DNA of 64,000 bases from Palleronia sp. LCG004 (GCF_032931615.1 NZ_CP136759.1:2805001-2869000); one strand, 5' to 3'. Counted from the stretch's first letter, positions 18,508 to 28,459 are shown. Notes: a model not told the origin generated them from the letters alone. Translations and numbers: made by a program.

Positions 18508-19055
18508 TCTTCGGTCTCCAGGACGCGGTCTGCAGGCATGCGGAAGTATTTGACCGACAGGATCAGGAACTGGACCATCATCAGAAGGATGATGATGAGC
18601 AGAAATCCCTTCACAAGGGCCGGTGTCGGCGGGTTCCATGCTGATCCCGAGGTTTCCATGCGGAACGCGCCGGTCGGGGTCCAGTACGCCTTGGTCACGA
18701 CGATCCACGCGGCGAACGCGAAGAATCCCGTAGCGATCAGGGACAGGATCGACAGGATGACGTTCAGCCAGCGTCGAGCACGCGGTCCCACGGCGTCGTA
18801 GAGCAGGACGACGCGGATGTGGCTGTCGCGCGACACGCAGAGCAGCCCACCGTAGAGAAAGGCGAGGCCGCACAGGAACGTCGTCGTCTCGTGCGCCCAG
18901 AGCGTCGGGCTGTTGAACACGTAGCGGAGGAAGACTTCCAGCAGCAGGATGCACGCAGCCAGGACGATCCCGGCTGCGAAGACATAGGCAATTTTGTCTA
19001 TGATGCGCCCGAGGATGCCCGCTTCCGGGATCGCTCGCTTGGTAAGATCGCTCAT
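18504..19055 (-). CDS. dctQ: TRAP transporter small membrane subunit DctQ-type
   Basis: A 183-aa protein with four predicted membrane helices and the DctQ pattern EVFLRYVFN, then WAHETTTFLCG and RDSHIRV. It joins the large subunit to the binding protein. The start at 19055 has GGAGG upstream. It overlaps the DctM gene by 4 bp and follows the binding-protein gene after about 60 bp. Confidence 0.92.
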   Translation of the reverse strand: MSDLTKRAIPEAGILGRIIDKIAYVFAAGIVLAACILLLEVFLRYVFNSPTLWAHETTTFLCGLAFLYGGLLCVSRDSHIRVVLLYDAVGPRARRWLNVILSILSLIATGFFAFAAWIVVTKAYWTPTGAFRMETSGSAWNPPTPALVKGFLLIIILLMMVQFLILSVKYFRMPADRVLETEE

Positions 19056-19115
19056 GGGTCTCCTCCCCCCGGCATTTGCGTCACGGGGCGGGATGTGCTT
19101 CCGCCCCGTTCGGGT

Positions 19116-20132
19116 TCACTCGATCAGGCCCTTGGATTCCAGATAGCTGTTCAGGCCGTCATAGACCTTCTGCGCAGCTTCGGACTGGCTGGCGACCTTT
19201 TCCCATTCGCCTTGTGCGATGCCACGGAACTTGGCGCGCTCTTCCGCGGACCAATCGTGCACGGTCACCTCGCCTTCGGCCTTCGCGGCCTCGACCGCCG
19301 CCAGATCGCGCTCCTTCAGCGAGTTGACCTGGGTCTGCTGGAACTCCTTGATCGAGGTGTGGAACAGTTCCTTGATGTCATCGGGAAGTTCGTCCCAGCG
19401 AGCCTTGTTCATCGACACCTCGACCAGCGGTAACGAGTGGAAGCCCGGATAGACCGGATGCGTCGCGACTTCGTTCATTCCGACTTCCTGGTTGACCGAG
19501 AACACCGAGTAGTCGGCCGCGTCGATCACACCCTTGTCGAGCGACGTATAGACTTCGGATGCCGGCAGGTTCACCGGGGCGGCACCTGCCGCACGGAACA
19601 CGTTCGCGATCAATCCCTCGGGGCTGCGGACTTTCAAACCCTGGAGATCGTCCACGCCTTCGAGCGGCACCTTGGAAACGAACGCCTCGAGCCCGGGCGT
19701 GGAGACGCCGATGAATTCAAGGCCATAGGGGTTCAGCAGTTCGTTCATCAGCTCCTTGCCGCCGCCGTTCTCGACGAAGTCGATCATCTCCGCGGGGTCG
19801 GACCATGCTCCGACGGGGTTGGCGATCAGGCCGAAGGCCGGGTCCTTTCCGGCGAAATAGGACGTGTCGGTGATGTGCCCGTCGATGATACCCGCGCCGA
19901 CGGCATCCTGTGTTTCCTTGTAATCGACGATGGAGCCGACCGGCAGCAGTTCGACGACGACGTTTCCGTCGCTCATCTCCTTCAGCGTCTCGGTCCAGCC
20001 TTGCTGAAACTCGAAATTCGGGTTGCCCGCCGGGTCGGACGACTGGAAGCGGAAGCTGTAGTCCTGTGCATTGGCGGCCATCGCCGTCAGGCCAACGGCC
20101 AGCGCACTGGTGAGCAGGGTCTTGTAGGTCAT
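19116..20132 (-). CDS. dctP: TRAP transporter substrate-binding protein DctP-type
   Basis: A 338-aa periplasmic protein with an N-terminal signal (LLTSALAVGLTAMAANA). It has DctP-family segments: GIIDGHITD, a conserved arginine in LKVRSPEGLI, NLPASEVYTSLDKGVIDAADYS. These proteins bind carboxylate substrates. Given the neighbouring dehydrogenases and sugar-acid dehydratase, the substrate is probably a hexonate or related sugar acid; this is inferred. Ribosome binding site GGAGG at the start. Confidence 0.93.
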   Translation of the reverse strand: MTYKTLLTSALAVGLTAMAANAQDYSFRFQSSDPAGNPNFEFQQGWTETLKEMSDGNVVVELLPVGSIVDYKETQDAVGAGIIDGHITDTSYFAGKDPAFGLIANPVGAWSDPAEMIDFVENGGGKELMNELLNPYGLEFIGVSTPGLEAFVSKVPLEGVDDLQGLKVRSPEGLIANVFRAAGAAPVNLPASEVYTSLDKGVIDAADYSVFSVNQEVGMNEVATHPVYPGFHSLPLVEVSMNKARWDELPDDIKELFHTSIKEFQQTQVNSLKERDLAAVEAAKAEGEVTVHDWSAEERAKFRGIAQGEWEKVASQSEAAQKVYDGLNSYLESKGLIE

Positions 20133-20166
20133 CGAGGTCTCCTCCCTCTGGGGTGAATGAGGCGTG

Positions 20167-21213
20167 TCAGCCGCCGTGAAAACGTATCTGCACCTTCATG
20201 GCGCGGGATTTGTCGGCCGCGAGGTCGAAGGCCGCGACCGCATCGTCCGCGTCGTGCACGCCGGTCAACAGCGGGGCGAGGTCGATACGGCCATCGGATA
20301 TGGCCCGCGCGGCCGTGGCAAATTCTTCATGGAAACGGAACGCACCTCGCAGGTTCAGCTCCTTGGCGACCATCAATTGCAATGGCAGCGGCGCATCGCC
20401 ACCCATCCCGACGAGCACGACCGTGCCGCCCGCCCGCGTGGCATTCAGCAGACCGCCGAGCGCCTGTGGCGCGCCGGAACATTCGAAACTGACGTCGACA
20501 CGACCCTTGTCGCGCTGCAACGGTTCCAATCCGTCCGCCTCGGTCGCGAGGTTGATCGTCTCATCCGCACCCATCGCGCGGGCAACCCCAAGTGGCGTGT
20601 CGGAGATATCGGTCGCGACGATGCGCGTCGCACCGGCCAGCCGCGCGGCAGCGATCGTCAGGCAGCCGATAGGGCCTGACCCCGCCACGAGCACGGTCTT
20701 TCCCACCAGCGACCCGGCCTGCCGCACCGCGTGCAGACACACGGCCAAGGGTTCGGTCATCGCGGCAAATGCCAGGTCTGCATCAGGCGCGAACCGCTCG
20801 ACCAGCGTCGAGGGGAGGGTCAACGCCTCGCGGAACAACCCTTGTTCATGCGGCATCCGCATGGCCGATCCGTTGAAACGCATGTCGAGGCACTGGTTCG
20901 GCTGACCGCGCAGGCAATACTCGCACCGGGTGCAGGGACGGGAGGGGTTCACGGCCACCTTGTCGCCGATGGCCAGCCCCTCGACCCCATCCCCGAGTGC
21001 GGCGATTATGCCCGAGACTTCGTGGCCGAGGGCCATCGGTTCGCGGATGCGGATCGCGCCGAAGCCGCCATGCAGATAGTAGTGCAGATCGGACCCACAG
21101 ATCCCGCCATTCGCGACTCGCACCTGCACCTCTCCGGGGCCGGGCTTTTCCGCGGGCGCGATAGGCTCGACACGCAGATCGCGCGCGGCATGGATGACGA
21201 CGGCCTTCATCAT
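20167..21213 (-). CDS. Zinc-dependent L-idonate 5-dehydrogenase-like enzyme
   Basis: A 348-aa medium-chain dehydrogenase. Catalytic zinc ligands appear in GGICGSDLHYYLHGGFG and ALGHEVSG; structural zinc cysteines in RPCTRCEYCLRGQPNQC; the NAD(P) fold begins VLVAGSGPIG. The HYYLHGGFG signature resembles L-idonate 5-dehydrogenases (idonate to 5-ketogluconate). Its start overlaps the upstream 2-hydroxyacid dehydrogenase stop (ATGATGA; 21213 or 21210). With the SDR it could interconvert idonate, 5-ketogluconate and gluconate. Confidence 0.85.
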   Translation of the reverse strand: MMKAVVIHAARDLRVEPIAPAEKPGPGEVQVRVANGGICGSDLHYYLHGGFGAIRIREPMALGHEVSGIIAALGDGVEGLAIGDKVAVNPSRPCTRCEYCLRGQPNQCLDMRFNGSAMRMPHEQGLFREALTLPSTLVERFAPDADLAFAAMTEPLAVCLHAVRQAGSLVGKTVLVAGSGPIGCLTIAAARLAGATRIVATDISDTPLGVARAMGADETINLATEADGLEPLQRDKGRVDVSFECSGAPQALGGLLNATRAGGTVVLVGMGGDAPLPLQLMVAKELNLRGAFRFHEEFATAARAISDGRIDLAPLLTGVHDADDAVAAFDLAADKSRAMKVQIRFHGG

Positions 21214-22175
21214 CGAGCCCCCTTGAGCAGGTTGATCAGGTCGTCGCCCCGGTCCAGCCGATTGACGTTCTCGGCCACGGTCGCGGTGCGACGGGCAATG
21301 GTGCCCGTGGTCCAGCCCGACATGTGGGGGGTGATGGTGACGTTGGGCAGGTCGTGGAACGGATGTTTCGACGGCTGCGGGTTCGGATCGTCCTGCGACG
21401 GATAGACATACCACGTATCGAGGATCGCGTTCAGGCGGCCGTCCTCCAGCGCGGCGAACAATGCGTCTTCGTCGATCACGGGCCCCCGGCCGACATTCAT
21501 GACGACCGCGCCGTCGCGCAGCGCGGCGAGCTCTGCCACGCTGATCATGCCGGTGGTGCTGTCGGTCAACGGCAGCGTGTTGAGAAGCACGTCCACCTCA
21601 CCGGCCATCTCGTCCAGCGCATCGAGACCGTGGGTCGTGACCCGCGCATCCTCGATCGGCGAGCGGTTGGCGACATGGACCTTCATCCCAAAGGCCAGCG
21701 CGCGGTCCTTGACTGCCTTGCCGATATGCCCGTGCCCGATGATGCCGATGCTTTGCTGACCCATCTCGGTCCGCAATCCGTTCGGACCGCCGGCCCAGTA
21801 ATGCCAGTCACCCCGACGCAGCCGGGCATCCGCATCCGCGAGCGGCACATGCCGCGACAGGAGCGCCGTCATGACGTATTCCGCGATGGCGTTCTCATGC
21901 CCGAACGCGTTGCAGACGGCGCACCCCGCGGGCAGGGCGTCCATGTCGACCTTGTCGTACCCGGCAGCGGGCAGCTGGAACAGTCGGGCGTTGCGGATGC
22001 CCGTGCCTTGGTACTGCACTCCCACGACCACGTCGGCCGCAGCCAGCGCATCGGCCTCCCCCGGGCCCTCCGCCGCGTCCGAGATCACGGTGATCTCGTG
22101 CGGCATGTGCAACTGTTCCGAAAGGCCCGGCTCGAAGGTCGACGCATTCGCGCCATAGAAGACGATCTTCATCAT
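21210..22175 (-). CDS. D-isomer-specific 2-hydroxyacid dehydrogenase
   Basis: A 321-aa NAD-linked dehydrogenase with the Rossmann signature GIIGHGHIGKAV, the NVGRGPVIDEDAL segment with the catalytic arginine, and TPHMSGWT with the catalytic histidine. The HPFHDLPNVTITPH tail resembles formate/phosphonate-dehydrogenase-like members of the family. It reduces or oxidises a 2-keto/2-hydroxy acid in the sugar-acid route. Follows the SDR by 4 bp and overlaps the idonate-type dehydrogenase. Confidence 0.88.
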   Translation of the reverse strand: MMKIVFYGANASTFEPGLSEQLHMPHEITVISDAAEGPGEADALAAADVVVGVQYQGTGIRNARLFQLPAAGYDKVDMDALPAGCAVCNAFGHENAIAEYVMTALLSRHVPLADADARLRRGDWHYWAGGPNGLRTEMGQQSIGIIGHGHIGKAVKDRALAFGMKVHVANRSPIEDARVTTHGLDALDEMAGEVDVLLNTLPLTDSTTGMISVAELAALRDGAVVMNVGRGPVIDEDALFAALEDGRLNAILDTWYVYPSQDDPNPQPSKHPFHDLPNVTITPHMSGWTTGTIARRTATVAENVNRLDRGDDLINLLKGAR

Positions 22176-22179
22176 GGCG

Positions 22180-22947
22180 TCACAGCACCGAGATCATGCC
22201 GCCATCGGCATAGATGATCTGGCCCGAAACATAGTTCGACGCGTCCGAGGCGAGATAGATGCACGTGCCCGCCAGCTCTTCCGGCAGGCCCCAGCGCCGC
22301 ATCGGCGTGCGTCCCTTGACCCACGCGTCGAACTCGGGGTTCTCGATCAACGCCTCGTTCATGTCCGTGACCATGTAGCCCGGGCCGATGGCGTTGGACT
22401 GGATGCCCTTTTCGCCCCATTCGGCTGCCATCGCCTTGGTCAGCATCTTGATGCCTCCCTTGGCGACCGTGTAGGGCGCGACCGTCGCGCGGGCCAGTTC
22501 CGAGGTAAGCGATCCGATGTTGATCACCTTGCCCCGCCCGCGTTTCGCCATGCGTTTCGCAGCCTCGCGCCCGACGACGAAAGCGGCGGTCAGGTTGATG
22601 TCGATGACGCGCCGCCAATCGGCGGTATCGAGCTCCAGCATCGGCTTGCGGAACTGGATGCCGGCATTGTTCACGAGGATATCCACGTCGATGCCTTCGG
22701 CGTCCAGCGTCTCGAATGCCGCGACGATCGCCGCCTCGTCCGCCACGTCGAAGGCAGAGGTCACAACGTCGAACCCCTGATCGCGCATTTCCTGCGCGGC
22801 AGCTTCCAGGCGTTCCGCATTGACGCCGTTCAGCACGATGCGCGCACCGGCCTGCGCCAGACCTTCGGCGAAGGCACGGCCGAGGCCCCGCGACGAGCCG
22901 GTGATGAGGGCGGTCTTGCCGGTCAGATCGAATAGGGGATGGCTCAT
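22180..22947 (-). CDS. SDR oxidoreductase, gluconate 5-dehydrogenase-like
   Basis: A 255-aa short-chain dehydrogenase: cofactor motif TGSSRGLGRAFA, NNAGIQFRKP, the catalytic serine in NIGSLTSE and PYTVAKGG with Tyr and Lys of YxxxK. The closest remembered family is gluconate 5-dehydrogenase (IdnO/Gno), which fits the adjacent idonate-type enzyme. The start overlaps the dehydratase stop by 4 bp. Confidence 0.88.
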   Translation of the reverse strand: MSHPLFDLTGKTALITGSSRGLGRAFAEGLAQAGARIVLNGVNAERLEAAAQEMRDQGFDVVTSAFDVADEAAIVAAFETLDAEGIDVDILVNNAGIQFRKPMLELDTADWRRVIDINLTAAFVVGREAAKRMAKRGRGKVINIGSLTSELARATVAPYTVAKGGIKMLTKAMAAEWGEKGIQSNAIGPGYMVTDMNEALIENPEFDAWVKGRTPMRRWGLPEELAGTCIYLASDASNYVSGQIIYADGGMISVL

Positions 22948-24140
22948 GAAACCTCCGAGATGCGTGTTGTCAGGTCGCCGCGCTCGAAGAAATCCGAGCG
23001 CAGTTCGGTGCCGAGACCGGGCCCTTCCATCGGGTAGACGTACCCGTTCTCGATGCGCGGCACCTCAGTCACCAATTCGCGATACCATCCGTTGTAGAAG
23101 GCGCGAACGGATTCCTGGATCAACGTGTTGGGCTGGCTGAAGGACATGTGGATCGCGGCGGCGAACCCGACCGGGCCGATGCAGTCATGCGGAGCGAAGG
23201 GCCGGTGGTAGGTATCGGCCATGGCGGCGATCTTGCGCCCCTCGGTCAGACCGCCGGTCCAGCACAGATCCGCCATAACCACATGCGCCGCATCGCGGTC
23301 CAGATAGTCCTTGTAGGCGAACCGCGACCCCAGCGTTTCCGATGCACAGGTCCATACGCTCGTCGAGGCGGCGAATTCCGCCAGCGCCTGCGCGTTGTTC
23401 ATGCGGATCGGGTCTTCGTACCAGCGCGGCTGATAGTCCTCCAGGACACGGGCGATGTCCTTGGCCACGGGAAGGTTCCACAGGCAGTGCAACTCGACCA
23501 TGATCTCCATGCGGTCGCCGACGGCCTTGCGGATCTGTTCGAAGGGTTTCACCGCATTCTTCATTTGTTCCGCGGTGATGAACATGCCCTTGTTCTCGAT
23601 CGCGGGCGGATCGAATGGCCAGATCTTCATCGCCGTGATGCCCTTGTCGAGCAGATCCTCGGCCAGCGCGCCCGCATCCGTCATGAAGGCGTCGAGATCC
23701 TCGTACTGGCCCTCGTCGCGGTTCCAGGTATCCACGGGCTTGATCTTGTTCGTGCGGACGTAGCGCGTGCCCGCGCAGGTATTGTAGACCCGGATGCGGT
23801 CCCACGATTGTCCGCCCAGCATCACGTGGACGGGCTGTCCCGCCACCTTGCCGAAGATGTCCCACAGCGCGATGTCGATGGCCGAGGCTGCACGGTATTC
23901 CACGCCGGTCGATGCCTGCGCGTTGGGAAGGCTGACCATTTCCTTGTGCAGGGCTTCGATGTTCAGCGGATTCTGGCCCAGCAGCCGAACTGACAGCGTG
24001 TTGTGGATATGGGCCTCACAGGCCTCGGCCCCGTAGAAGGTTTCCCCGAGCCCGGTGAACCCGGCATCGGTTTCCACATGGACCCAAAGCACGTTGGCGA
24101 ATTCCTCCGCACGGAAGGTGCGGATGGCTGTGATCTTCAC
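22944..24140 (-). CDS. Enolase-superfamily sugar-acid dehydratase (mandelate racemase type)
   Basis: About 398 aa from a GTG at 24140; an upstream ATG at 24188 would add 16 residues. The GTG is preferred because GGGAGG lies about 10 nt upstream and VKITAIRTF is the usual N-terminus. Superfamily features: the MKIWPFD acid/base lysine strand, metal ligands in MVELHCLW, YEDPI and ETLGSR, and the FAPHDCIGPVG histidine segment. Members dehydrate acid sugars to 2-keto-3-deoxy acids. First gene of the seven-gene operon. The exact substrate cannot be told. Confidence 0.87.
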   Translation of the reverse strand: MKITAIRTFRAEEFANVLWVHVETDAGFTGLGETFYGAEACEAHIHNTLSVRLLGQNPLNIEALHKEMVSLPNAQASTGVEYRAASAIDIALWDIFGKVAGQPVHVMLGGQSWDRIRVYNTCAGTRYVRTNKIKPVDTWNRDEGQYEDLDAFMTDAGALAEDLLDKGITAMKIWPFDPPAIENKGMFITAEQMKNAVKPFEQIRKAVGDRMEIMVELHCLWNLPVAKDIARVLEDYQPRWYEDPIRMNNAQALAEFAASTSVWTCASETLGSRFAYKDYLDRDAAHVVMADLCWTGGLTEGRKIAAMADTYHRPFAPHDCIGPVGFAAAIHMSFSQPNTLIQESVRAFYNGWYRELVTEVPRIENGYVYPMEGPGLGTELRSDFFERGDLTTRISEVS

Positions 24141-24229
24141 GTCAGATGTCCTCCCTGCACGCCCGGTTGGACCGGTGGCGTTCGTCATGGTGGACCCTAT
24201 CGCCGGTTCCGGAACGGAGCTATATCTCG

Positions 24230-24252
24230 TGACAATCTTTCGTGAATTGTCA
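24230..24252. promoter_or_regulatory. Probable operator of the GntR-type regulator
   Basis: TGACAAT (24230-24236) and ATTGTCA (24246-24252) form a perfect 7-bp dyad with a 9-bp spacer in the 150-bp gap between the sugar-acid operon and the divergent regulator. Position and form fit a FadR/FCD-type repressor site controlling both directions. Confidence 0.6.
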
Positions 24253-24339
24253 GACGATTATGGCGAAGTAATGAGAGAATAGGATAAAATAACCCTTAGA
24301 TTCTTCATATTACTATAACCGTAGTAAGGAAATCACGTC

Positions 24340-25050
24340 GTGACGAATCCCATATCAAGCGAGCCGGGACTAGCAGAAATGGCCATGAGGGGCATCCGCG
24401 ACCTGATCCGTGCGCAAGGATTGCGTCCTGGCGATTCACTTCCATCGGAGGCGGCCTTGGCCGGACATCTCGGCGTGTCCCGTCCCGTGACGCGCGAGGC
24501 ACTGCGCGGCCTTGCGACCTTGCGGATCCTCGATATCGGTGGATCACGAAAGGCGCGGGTGGCTTTGCCCGACGCCTCCGCTCTCAGTCTCGTGCTCGAC
24601 CACACGACCTATAGTCGGCGGCTCAGCATCCAGCAGGTGCTGGACGTGCGCAGGACTCTCGAAATGCGGACAGTGGGCCTGGCCGCGATACGTCGCAGCG
24701 ACGCCGAGGCGACGGAACTGCTCAACACCACGGCCCGGATGTTCGCGGATCTCGAAGCGGGGCATACGGAATTGATGGAGCTTGATATCCACTTCCATTC
24801 CATCATCGCCAAGGCTTCCGGCAATCAGCTCTTCGCTATGCTGGTCGACAGCTTCGCGGTCATCACGCGCCAGACCTGGGAGATCGGCTGGCGTTCCCGG
24901 GCGACGCACCAGAACCGCAGGGAGAACATCAAGTGTCATGAGCGTATCGCCACCGCGATCATGGCGCAGGACGCCAGCCGCGCCGAAGCGGCCCTGTCGG
25001 AACATTTCGACGGTGCCATGGCCGTGCTGATCCGCGCCGGCGTGGCCTGA
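24340..25050 (+). CDS. GntR-family regulator with FCD domain
   Basis: A 236-aa regulator. N-terminal winged helix (about 10-75) with LRPGDSLPSEAALAGHLGVSRPVTREALRGL, then an all-helical FCD domain with the metal-binding pattern DIHFHS and late histidines. The start is GTG at 24340 after AAGGAAA. Divergent from the transport and catabolic operon, which it most likely represses until a sugar-acid inducer binds. Confidence 0.92.
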   Translation: MTNPISSEPGLAEMAMRGIRDLIRAQGLRPGDSLPSEAALAGHLGVSRPVTREALRGLATLRILDIGGSRKARVALPDASALSLVLDHTTYSRRLSIQQVLDVRRTLEMRTVGLAAIRRSDAEATELLNTTARMFADLEAGHTELMELDIHFHSIIAKASGNQLFAMLVDSFAVITRQTWEIGWRSRATHQNRRENIKCHERIATAIMAQDASRAEAALSEHFDGAMAVLIRAGVA

Positions 25051-25503
25051 TTTCCGCCGGCCGGTCGGGGTCATTCGTCACGACACTGGCGCGCTTTAGC
25101 CGGTCCATCAAACCGGGGAAGCTCGGCCCCTGAACAGGTGCGAATGTATGACATTAAGGCGGCAGGGCGTAAGCTCGCCCCTTCCACTTCAGCCGCGCAT
25201 TTCACCTTGCGAAGGGGCGCCAGACCAATCGAAAGTCCACCACGCATGGGCAGGATCCAGGCAGTTCTGAATGCGTCGAAGGGTGCGTAATTTCTTTGGA
25301 GCGATCAGCGGGCTACCGACATCGTACAACCGATGACGAAATGACTTGGCGAATTGAAGCGGAGGGTAGGAACATCCAATGCCCGTCCCATCAGACCGCT
25401 CACGGATCGTTCCACCATCCCCGGATCGCTTCGTGCCGTGCGTGCAGTGGATCTTGTCCGGACGATAATGTTTTGCATGACGGACTAGGTGCAAAGATAC
25501 TGG
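25051..25503. other. Intergenic stretch with no supported feature
   Basis: About 450 bp between the convergent regulator and the response-regulator gene. I see no reading frame with coding character, no tRNA and no strong repeat. Confidence 0.5.
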
Positions 25504-25896
25504 TCAGAACGACATGTCGTACAGGGCCTGGGCGATCTTCTCGGGCATGTAGGGCTTGGAAAAGAACACCGCCTGACCAGGCAGGATCCGCATGTCCGGC
25601 ATGAGATATCCGGAGGTCAGGATGATCCCGATCGGCGGCCACCGATCGCGGATCGCGGCGGCGAGGGTCACTCCGTCGATCCCTCCCGGCATGTCGATAT
25701 CGCTGAACACGATCCGGATGTCGGGCCGATGTTCCAGTATGTCGATGGCCTGTTGGGCGTCCGCGGCTTCGAGTGCTTCGAAACCCGCATCCTCCACAAT
25801 GTCTACCGCGCACATTCGCAGGATGGGCTCGTCCTCGACTACGAGCACCACCGGCCACTCTTTCCCACCTGGCATTGTCACGGACTGGTCCTTCAT
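25504..25896 (-). CDS. Single-domain response regulator
   Basis: A 130-aa receiver: acidic pair VVEDEP (18-23), phospho-acceptor Asp66 in VFSDIDMP, LTSGY, and the FSKPY lysine. No output domain. Its ATG overlaps the stop of the kinase gene (ATGA, 25893-25896), so they form a two-component pair. HWE kinases in alphaproteobacteria often pair with such receivers in stress or light signalling. Confidence 0.9.
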   Translation of the reverse strand: MKDQSVTMPGGKEWPVVLVVEDEPILRMCAVDIVEDAGFEALEAADAQQAIDILEHRPDIRIVFSDIDMPGGIDGVTLAAAIRDRWPPIGIILTSGYLMPDMRILPGQAVFFSKPYMPEKIAQALYDMSF

Positions 25897-28175
25897 GTTT
25901 GCTTCATTTGCGGAAGCGGTGCCCTGAATTCTGCCTGAAAGCCTTCCGCCGGATAACCAAGGTCGCACCCCCCCGTTCCCACGAGGCCGATAGCTATGAG
26001 GCGCGAGCCGAATCCCTTTCCCCGGTCCGCTGGCGGATGCGGCGGCGGGCCTCCCGATTCCGACCAGGTCAGGGTGAAATCGGGATCGGGGGTCCCTTCC
26101 GCGATGCTCCATGCGATGGCGATGCGCCCGGTCTCGGACGAGAGGGCCCCATATTTCAGCGCATTGGTCGCAAGTTCGTGCAGCAGAAGCGACAGGGATA
26201 GTGTCGCGCGCGAGCCAAGCTCGACCGGGGGCCCCGCGATCTCGAACCGGTCGTCCAATTCGAACATGCGCAGTACGGCCCTGACGACCTCTTCCATCGA
26301 GGCTGCCGCCCAGTTTTTCTTCAGAAGCACATCGTGAGCCGAGGCGATCGCATGAATGCGCTTGCGGAATGCGGCGACCGCCTCCTTCTCCGTTACCCCA
26401 CGCAGTGTCTGCGTCGCGATCGCCTGAACCATGGCGAGCGTGTTCTTCATCCGGTGGGACAGTTCCTCGTTCAGAAGCTGCTGCTTGGCTTCGGCTTCCT
26501 TCTGGCCGCGGATGTCCCGTGTCACGGTCGCATAGGCCGTCACGTCTCCCGCATCGCTGCGCAGGGCCATGATGTCGTAGATCACAGGGATCGTTTCGCC
26601 CGTCACGAAATGGCGGAATCGCAGTTCGCCACGCCAGCCTCCCGTTTCGGTCACCGCCGGGAACACCTCGGTCGCGATATCGGACCATTCGGCCGGAACG
26701 AAGTAATCCTCGATCATGGTGTCCGTCGCGCTCTCGGGGCTGGACAATCCGACGAGCCGGCGGCCCGATTCGTTGACCCATGCCATCGACCCATCGAGAT
26801 GTGCGACCCCGATGAAGTCGCGAGACTGCTCGACGATCGCGGCCAGGCGACGGGATTCTGTCTCGGCATGCTTGCGCTCGGTCACATCCACGGCTGAGCC
26901 GGAGAAGCGTTCCGGTCTGCCGTCCCGATCATGGACAAGACGGCCCTTGCACTCGACCCAGCGCAGCGGCTGCCCCTCGATCTCAACCCGGTATTCGATC
27001 AGGAAATCTTCGCCGCGATCGAACGTGGCCCTGATACTGTCTCTGAGCCTCCCGATATCTTCCGGGACGACGAATTGCTGATATTCCTCCATCGTCAGGC
27101 CGCTCGCGGTCTTCTCGGGGTCGAGACCGTAGATCCGGGCGAAATTTGCATCGCCGTGCAGCAGGTCGGTATCGATCATCCAGTCCCACAAGCCGACGGC
27201 ACCCGAGGCCGCGAGCGCGATCTGCAGGCGTTCCTCGGCTATCCGGAGATGGGTGTCGATCTCGCGCTTCTTCGTCTCGTCGCGGAGGATCTTCAGGTAT
27301 CCCACCAGTTCCCCGGACGAAGAGTTGAGGGGCATCATCTCGCCCATCGCGAAGAAGCGCGCTCCGTCCTTCCGCATGTACCATCGTTCGTCCGTGCCGG
27401 AGCCGCGTTCCCCTGCCAGCCGCATCTCTGCCGCCAGAACGCCGTTCGTGACGTCTTCGGGCCTGAAGAACGTATCGGCGGGCCTGCCGCACATCTCGGC
27501 GGACGACCAGCCGAAGATGCGCTCCGCGCCCCGGTTCCAGCTCGAGACGTAGCCTTCGAGATCCATGGAGATGATGGCGTAATCCAGCGCACTTTCGATG
27601 ATCTGCAGATGGTGGGTGTTGGCCTCCCGGATTTCGCCGCTGGCGCGGTCGCGATCCCGGCTCAGGCGTCGCAGTTCCAGCTGACTCATGCTCTGGCGTG
27701 CCAGTCGTCTGAGGCCGTCGACCTGCCGGTCCGTCAATCCCCCGGGGCGGGGCTGGCCGTCCATGACGCAGAGCGTCCCCAGGGGCGTGCCGTCCGGCGT
27801 CTCGAGCCGGACCCCGGCATAGAAGCGTGTGAATGGCGCGCCAGTCACGAACGGGTTGCTGTCGGTCCGGGCATCGAGCTTCAGATCGGGGATGAGCAGC
27901 AGGTCGGGCCCTTCCAGCGCATGCGCGCAGACCGATCCCTCGATCGGTATTTCGGGGGCGTCGAAACCGACCCTCGCCTTGAACCACTGCCGATCCTCCA
28001 GCACGAAACCGATCAGCGCCGTTTCCGTCCCGCAGATATCGCGCGCGAGATGAGCGATATCGTCGAATTCGACCTCGGCCGGCGTGTCCAGGATGCGATA
28101 AGGTGCAAGCGTCGCGTGCCGGTCGGATCCCGTCCGGGCCGAACTCTTCGCGACAGGGGGAGGGGGCATGATCAT
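25893..28175 (-). CDS. HWE-family sensor histidine kinase with GAF and three PAS domains
   Basis: A 760-aa protein: GAF domain (about 30-170), PAS domains (about 185-305, 315-435, 445-560), then an HWE-type kinase core with ELSHRMKNTL (His574), HELATNALKYG as N-box, and the LTWSESGG tryptophan-glutamate segment. There is no membrane segment, so it is probably cytosolic. PAS1 follows the IISMDLEGYVSSWNRGAERIFGW pattern; no LOV-type GRNCRFLQ cysteine motif is visible. Gene order kinase then receiver with 4-bp overlap. Confidence 0.92.
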   Translation of the reverse strand: MIMPPPPVAKSSARTGSDRHATLAPYRILDTPAEVEFDDIAHLARDICGTETALIGFVLEDRQWFKARVGFDAPEIPIEGSVCAHALEGPDLLLIPDLKLDARTDSNPFVTGAPFTRFYAGVRLETPDGTPLGTLCVMDGQPRPGGLTDRQVDGLRRLARQSMSQLELRRLSRDRDRASGEIREANTHHLQIIESALDYAIISMDLEGYVSSWNRGAERIFGWSSAEMCGRPADTFFRPEDVTNGVLAAEMRLAGERGSGTDERWYMRKDGARFFAMGEMMPLNSSSGELVGYLKILRDETKKREIDTHLRIAEERLQIALAASGAVGLWDWMIDTDLLHGDANFARIYGLDPEKTASGLTMEEYQQFVVPEDIGRLRDSIRATFDRGEDFLIEYRVEIEGQPLRWVECKGRLVHDRDGRPERFSGSAVDVTERKHAETESRRLAAIVEQSRDFIGVAHLDGSMAWVNESGRRLVGLSSPESATDTMIEDYFVPAEWSDIATEVFPAVTETGGWRGELRFRHFVTGETIPVIYDIMALRSDAGDVTAYATVTRDIRGQKEAEAKQQLLNEELSHRMKNTLAMVQAIATQTLRGVTEKEAVAAFRKRIHAIASAHDVLLKKNWAAASMEEVVRAVLRMFELDDRFEIAGPPVELGSRATLSLSLLLHELATNALKYGALSSETGRIAIAWSIAEGTPDPDFTLTWSESGGPPPHPPADRGKGFGSRLIAIGLVGTGGCDLGYPAEGFQAEFRAPLPQMKQT

Positions 28176-28459
28176 CAGGTACCCGCAAGATCCTCAAGCG
28201 CCGACCGGGTGATGAGCCCGAATGGACAACTCGCACAACCGACAAGGGGGCCTTCTGGTATTCCTGATATTTCTTTCCTTTGCCCCCGCACCGGAGCATG
28301 GAACGAAATTGCTAAATTTGAAACTGTTTCTGCGTCGCGGGGCTGAGAAATGGCGGAATGACGCGACGGCGCGTTGTCGAGCCTATCGCTCAGGCAGATC
28401 TTGACGGAAAAGGCGGCACGTATCGGCACCGCCCTCCCCAAAGATAACGCACCCTTCAA

